This document shows, piece by piece, positions 6,005 through 8,432 of a stretch of DNA of 8,432 bases. Location of the stretch: NCBI GenBank assembly GCA_023388935.1, contig JAEWFG010000266.1, positions 1 to 8,432 of the forward strand. Reading direction: 5' to 3'. The notes beneath the pieces were generated by a model. That model searched no databases. It was not told the DNA's origin and saw only the letters and a list, made by a program, of their open reading frames with translations. This stretch comes from Pseudomonadota bacterium. GTDB lineage: Bacteria; Pseudomonadota; Alphaproteobacteria; Rhizobiales; Xanthobacteraceae. The position numbers and the translations under genes are program-made. Each line of letters begins with the position of its first letter. Position 1 is the stretch's first letter.

Positions 6005-6793
6005 ATGACAGCCAGCCAGACCGCCGAGATCTCCGGCCTCTACCGCTATCCGATCAAGGGCCTAACGCCGGAGCCCCTGCCCCGCGCCCCCTTACGGACC
6101 GGCCAGACCCTGCCCGCCGACCGCCGCTATGCCATCGAGAACGGGCCGAGCGGGTTCGATCCCGAGACGCCGGCATGGATGCCCAAGACCCAATTCCTGA
6201 TGCTGATGCGCGATGAGCGGCTCGCAGCCCTCGACTGCCGGTTCGAGGATGCGACCAATCGCCTGACGATCCGCAAGAACGGCCAGGTCGTCGCCAGCGG
6301 CGATCTCGAGACCGCCGCCGGGCGCGCGGCCATCGAGGGCTATTTCACCGAGAATTTCCAGGCCGAGCTGCGCGGGCCGCCAAGAGTGCTGTCCGGACGC
6401 GACCACAGCTTTTCCGACGTCGCCCGCAAGGTCGTCTCCATCATCAATCTCGACAGCGTCCGCGCGATCGAGACCATGCTCGGCGGCGCAGCCGTGCATC
6501 CCCTGCGCTTCCGCGCCAATCTCTACGTCCAGGGCTGGCCGGCCTGGTCCGAGCTCGACCTCGTCGGCCAGACGCTCGCGATCGGGCAGGCCCGGCTGAA
6601 GGTGGTCAAGCGCATCGTCCGCTGCGCGGCCGTCAACGTCGATCCGAACACGGCAACGCGCGATCTCGAAATCCCGCCAACGCTCTCGCGCAACCTCGGT
6701 CACATGGATTGCGGCATCTACGCCGAAGTCATCGCCGACGGCGAGATCGGCGTCGGTGACAAGATTGCGGTGGAAGAGCCAAAGCTGGTGTGA
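6005..6793 (+). CDS. MOSC domain-containing protein (YcbX/mARC-like, no ferredoxin domain)
   Basis: A 262-residue cytoplasmic protein with an N-terminal MOSC_N beta-barrel region (from about residue 8, GLYRYPIKGLTPEPL) and a C-terminal MOSC domain (about 130-255). The motif RCAAVNVDP (C207, D213, P214) matches the RC...VDP signature of mARC and YcbX, in which the Cys binds molybdenum of the cofactor. A second Cys (C236) lies in HMDCGIYAEV. Family knowledge suggests molybdenum-cofactor-dependent reduction of N-hydroxylated compounds or sulfur-carrier chemistry. The substrate is unknown. Unlike E. coli YcbX there is no C-terminal 2Fe-2S ferredoxin domain, so an electron donor, if needed, would be a separate protein. 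The start fits the family N-terminus but has no visible ribosome binding site. Monocistronic, divergent from clpB. Confidence 0.88.
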   Translation: MTASQTAEISGLYRYPIKGLTPEPLPRAPLRTGQTLPADRRYAIENGPSGFDPETPAWMPKTQFLMLMRDERLAALDCRFEDATNRLTIRKNGQVVASGDLETAAGRAAIEGYFTENFQAELRGPPRVLSGRDHSFSDVARKVVSIINLDSVRAIETMLGGAAVHPLRFRANLYVQGWPAWSELDLVGQTLAIGQARLKVVKRIVRCAAVNVDPNTATRDLEIPPTLSRNLGHMDCGIYAEVIADGEIGVGDKIAVEEPKLV

Positions 6794-6820
6794 CGGATCT
6801 CCGTCATTGCGAGGCTGCTG

Positions 6821-6921
6821 CCGTAGGGTGGGCAAAGCGAAGCGTGCCCACCATTTCGATTGTCGAACACTGATACACCGTTGGTGGGCACGGCGCTTGC
6901 GCGCCTTTGCCCACCATACGG
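6821..6921. repeat. Double-hairpin intergenic repeat with GGTGGGCA/TGCCCACC arms
   Basis: Two hairpins sit side by side, each closed by GGTGGGCA and TGCCCACC. The left stem is 6827-6834/6845-6852. The right is 6883-6890/6908-6915, with an inner perfect stem GGCGC/GCGCC (6892-6896/6901-6905) around a 4-nt loop that reads GCAA, a GNRA tetraloop, on the minus strand. The outer 17 bases (6821-6837 and 6905-6921) are also inverted copies with one mismatch, so the whole element can form one long stem. From memory, elements of this kind are frequent in Bradyrhizobium. A fragment GTCATTGCGAG just before it (6803-6813) resembles the edge of another common rhizobial repeat. It lies between two convergent genes and may act as their transcript end, although no T-run is present. 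Confidence 0.75.
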
Positions 6922-6934
6922 CACCGTCATCACC

Positions 6935-7576
6935 TCAGTTCGGCATCACATACGCATAGATCCGGCCGCGCGAGACCGGAGCCTCGCGAACACGATTGCC
7001 GTTGTTGCCGGAGATCATGATCGGATTGCCTTGCGCGTCCACGCCCGTGATGATGCCGACGTGGCCGCCGCCGCCGCGCCGTCCCATCACCGCGATGGCG
7101 CCGACCTGCGGTCCGGAGACGCGCGTGCCGTAACGAGCGAACGAGCTCGCCATGTCGGATCCCGTGCCCTGATGGCCGGTGCGCTGCAGCACCATGTTCA
7201 TGAAGCGCGCGCACCACAGGCTGCCGCGCCCGGTCGGATTGCCACCGAGATAGCGGCGTGCCTCGGACACGAGGCTCGATCCGCCGCCGAAGCCGCCGCT
7301 CGTGGTCGCGCCGCTGTCGGCGTTCGGATTGTAGCTGGCCTGGGTGTTGGCGAATCCGCCTGCCGGCAATCGCGCCGCGCTGCGCTCGAAGCGCGAGCTG
7401 CGTGCATAGTGCCGGTGATGATGATGTCTGCTGGCGTGGTGCACGTAAGCGTGCCGCTCTGCGCTATGACGATGAGGCCGCGCTGAAGCCGGAGACGAGA
7501 ACGCGGCGATCGCCGCGAAGAAGAGCGCCAGCGCGGCAACACAACGCGACTGGCGAGACGCAAACAACTCGAACAT
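6935..7576 (-). CDS. Secreted CHAP-domain (TIGR02594-like) protein with His-rich segment
   Basis: A 213-residue exported protein. Residues 1-32 form a Sec signal peptide (basic start, hydrophobic VAALALFFAAIAAF, cleavage after ASA-32). The mature N-terminus is extremely histidine-rich, with ten His in residues 35-57 including HHHH at 51-54. A Gly/Ser/Asn-rich linker follows to about 100. The C-terminal CHAP-like cysteine peptidase/amidase domain has C122 in SLWCARFMN, H172 in GGHVGIITG and Asn in SGNNGN (190-194), matching the TIGR02594 pattern and suggesting an intact Cys-His-polar site. Such proteins act on peptidoglycan peptide or amide bonds. The exact bond here is unknown. AAGGA (7583-7587) lies 6 nt upstream of the ATG and supports the start. 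Monocistronic, divergent from the alpha/beta hydrolase. Confidence 0.85.
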   Translation of the reverse strand: MFELFASRQSRCVAALALFFAAIAAFSSPASARPHRHSAERHAYVHHASRHHHHRHYARSSRFERSAARLPAGGFANTQASYNPNADSGATTSGGFGGGSSLVSEARRYLGGNPTGRGSLWCARFMNMVLQRTGHQGTGSDMASSFARYGTRVSGPQVGAIAVMGRRGGGGHVGIITGVDAQGNPIMISGNNGNRVREAPVSRGRIYAYVMPN

Positions 7577-7582
7577 TCTTCA

Positions 7583-7587
7583 TCCTT
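7583..7587 (-). promoter_or_regulatory. Ribosome binding site of the CHAP gene
   Basis: AAGGA on the minus strand, 6 nt before the ATG at 7576, a near-ideal Shine-Dalgarno placement. It fixes the start that gives a complete signal peptide. Confidence 0.7.
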
Positions 7588-7777
7588 AGTTGACACCCCC
7601 TCTTCCCAATCGGCCCGTGTGCGGCCGACATCCGTCAGGGCGTTAAGCCGCCGGATGTGGCGAGAAAAAGACACCGCGCCCCACGAATAGCTGCGATGAT
7701 CTCGTGTTGGTGCTGGTCTGATGCTGCCGCGTTGCGAACAACAGCATTAACTGCAATCCTCTCGCCACGGCTTGAAG

Positions 7778-7783
7778 AGAGGG
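7778..7783 (+). promoter_or_regulatory. Ribosome binding site of the alpha/beta hydrolase gene
   Basis: AGAGGG lies 9 nt before the ATG at 7793. A nearer ATG at 7786 is only 2 nt away from this site and out of frame with the hydrolase, so 7793 is the better start. Confidence 0.65.
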
Positions 7784-7792
7784 AAATGGTTA

Positions 7793-8432
7793 ATGCCCCA
7801 CGCCACGACCAGGGACGACGTCCGCATCTATTTCGAAGAAGCGGGTCAAGGAACGCCGATTATTTTTCTGCACGAGTTCGCGGCCGACTACACCAATTGG
7901 GAGCCGCAGATGCGCTATTTTTCGCGCGGCCATCGCTGCATCACCTATTCCGCGCGCGGCTACACGCCATCGGACGTGCCTGATGGCGAGGTCTACACCT
8001 ATGAGCACTTCTACACCGATGCGCTCGCCGTGCTCGATCACCTCAAGATCGAGCGCGCGCATCTCGTCGGCTTGTCGATGGGCGCTTACTCGTCGCTCCA
8101 GATCGGCCTCGACGCACCGCAGCGCGCGTTGTCGATGACGCTGGCCGGCGTCGGCTCCGGCTCGGAGATCGAGAACCTCGACAACTGGCGCAAGCAATGC
8201 CGCGCCAACGCAGAGCAATTCGAGACGCTCGGCTCCATTGAGGTCGCGAAAGTCACGCGCGAGGCGCCGAGCCGGATTCCCTTCCTGGTGAAGGACCCAC
8301 GCGGACACGCCGATTTCTACGCCGCGCTGGCTCGGCACGACGCCAAGGGTTCAGCCAACACCATGCGCGGCTTCCAGGGCGGCCGCCCTTCGATCTACAC
8401 GATGACGGACGCGATCAGAGCCGTCGCAACGC
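7793..8432 (+). CDS. Alpha/beta fold hydrolase, 3' end cut by the window edge
   Basis: The first 213 codons of an alpha/beta hydrolase, starting MPHATTRDDVRIYFEEAGQG, with no signal peptide, so probably cytoplasmic. The first strand leads to IIFLHEFAAD (H27-E28), where the family oxyanion motif is usually HG. The nucleophile elbow is GLSMG with S95 as the probable catalytic serine. A cap region of helices follows from about residue 125, with charged segments. The acid and histidine of the triad should lie in the strands after the cap. The His is certainly beyond the right edge and the acid probably so, hence completeness cannot be judged. The substrate cannot be predicted: the superfamily includes esterases, lactonases, dehalogenases and haloperoxidases. 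The reading frame is open to the end, with codon use like the neighbouring genes. Confidence 0.85.
   Translation, partial: MPHATTRDDVRIYFEEAGQGTPIIFLHEFAADYTNWEPQMRYFSRGHRCITYSARGYTPSDVPDGEVYTYEHFYTDALAVLDHLKIERAHLVGLSMGAYSSLQIGLDAPQRALSMTLAGVGSGSEIENLDNWRKQCRANAEQFETLGSIEVAKVTREAPSRIPFLVKDPRGHADFYAALARHDAKGSANTMRGFQGGRPSIYTMTDAIRAVAT

Larger units (their letters stand above)
7577..7792. promoter_or_regulatory. Divergent control region between the CHAP and alpha/beta hydrolase genes
   Basis: This 216-bp spacer carries a long inverted repeat at 7624-7661: perfect 7-bp arms ACATCCG (7628-7634) and CGGATGT (7652-7658), extended by GCC/GGC with one bulged base, around a 17-nt loop. As DNA it could be an operator for either gene. 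As RNA it would lie in the 5' UTR of the CHAP mRNA. I could not assign a convincing -35/-10 pair for either direction. Confidence 0.4.

Noticed and set aside
4155..6008. 617-residue open frame on the plus strand opposite clpB
   Set aside because: It lies almost wholly antisense to the certain clpB gene. Long antisense frames are expected in high-GC coding DNA, and its composition (Leu/Arg/Asp/Gly-rich, no domain motif) looks like a shadow.
6092..6835. 247-residue open frame antisense to the MOSC gene
   Set aside because: A shadow of a gene with a recognised domain and signature Cys motif on the other strand.
6860..7486. 208-residue open frame antisense to the CHAP gene
   Set aside because: It is covered by the CHAP gene, whose signal peptide, catalytic residues and ribosome binding site are all consistent. 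The antisense translation is Ala/Arg/His-rich noise.
7657..7983. 108-residue frame overlapping the hydrolase start, with an ATG at 7786
   Set aside because: The ATG at 7786 is only 2 nt from the Shine-Dalgarno sequence, and the frame ends inside the hydrolase without a protein-like pattern.
1..8432. CRISPR array, tRNA, insertion sequence, prophage or defence genes
   Set aside because: No spaced direct-repeat array, no tRNA-like cloverleaf, no transposase or phage motif, and no defence-associated domains were seen on either strand.

Overview
The window is high-GC alphaproteobacterial DNA, most likely Bradyrhizobium or a close relative (Nitrobacteraceae). This rests on strongly GC-biased codon third positions, the character of the ClpB and M23 peptidase proteins, and two intergenic palindromic elements I recognise from memory as common in Bradyrhizobium genomes. 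I had no database access, so the genus is an inference.

Layout. Positions 1-417 (minus strand) look like the promoter and 5' leader of a ribosomal RNA operon whose 16S gene lies just left of the window: a TTGACA/TATAAC promoter, a GC-rich discriminator, a boxB hairpin followed by a boxA-like site, and several tetraloop hairpins. Positions 420-941 hold no credible protein gene. Within them, about 626-829 forms a chain of plus-strand hairpins ending in an intrinsic-terminator-like stem, which suggests either an unannotated small RNA or an attenuating leader for the next gene. Then follow a membrane-anchored LysM/M23 peptidoglycan endopeptidase (942-2999, +), a palindromic repeat and a shared terminator (3004-3099), the disaggregase ClpB (3123-5762, -), a MOSC-domain protein (6005-6793, +), a double-hairpin repeat (6821-6921), a secreted CHAP/TIGR02594-type protein with a His-rich segment (6935-7576, -), and the first 213 codons of an alpha/beta hydrolase that runs off the right edge (7793-8432, +).

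Every transcription unit alternates strand with its neighbour, so each gene appears to be monocistronic. Divergent control regions lie at 418-941, 5763-6004 and 7577-7792, and convergent ends at 3000-3122 and 6794-6934. The genes are mostly housekeeping: ribosome synthesis, cell-wall remodelling (two different peptidoglycan-hydrolase-type proteins), protein rescue after stress, and molybdenum-cofactor-type chemistry. They do not form a pathway.

I found no defence system, CRISPR array, insertion sequence, prophage gene or tRNA. The least explained and most interesting piece is the structured plus-strand element at about 626-829 between the rRNA promoter and the M23 gene.
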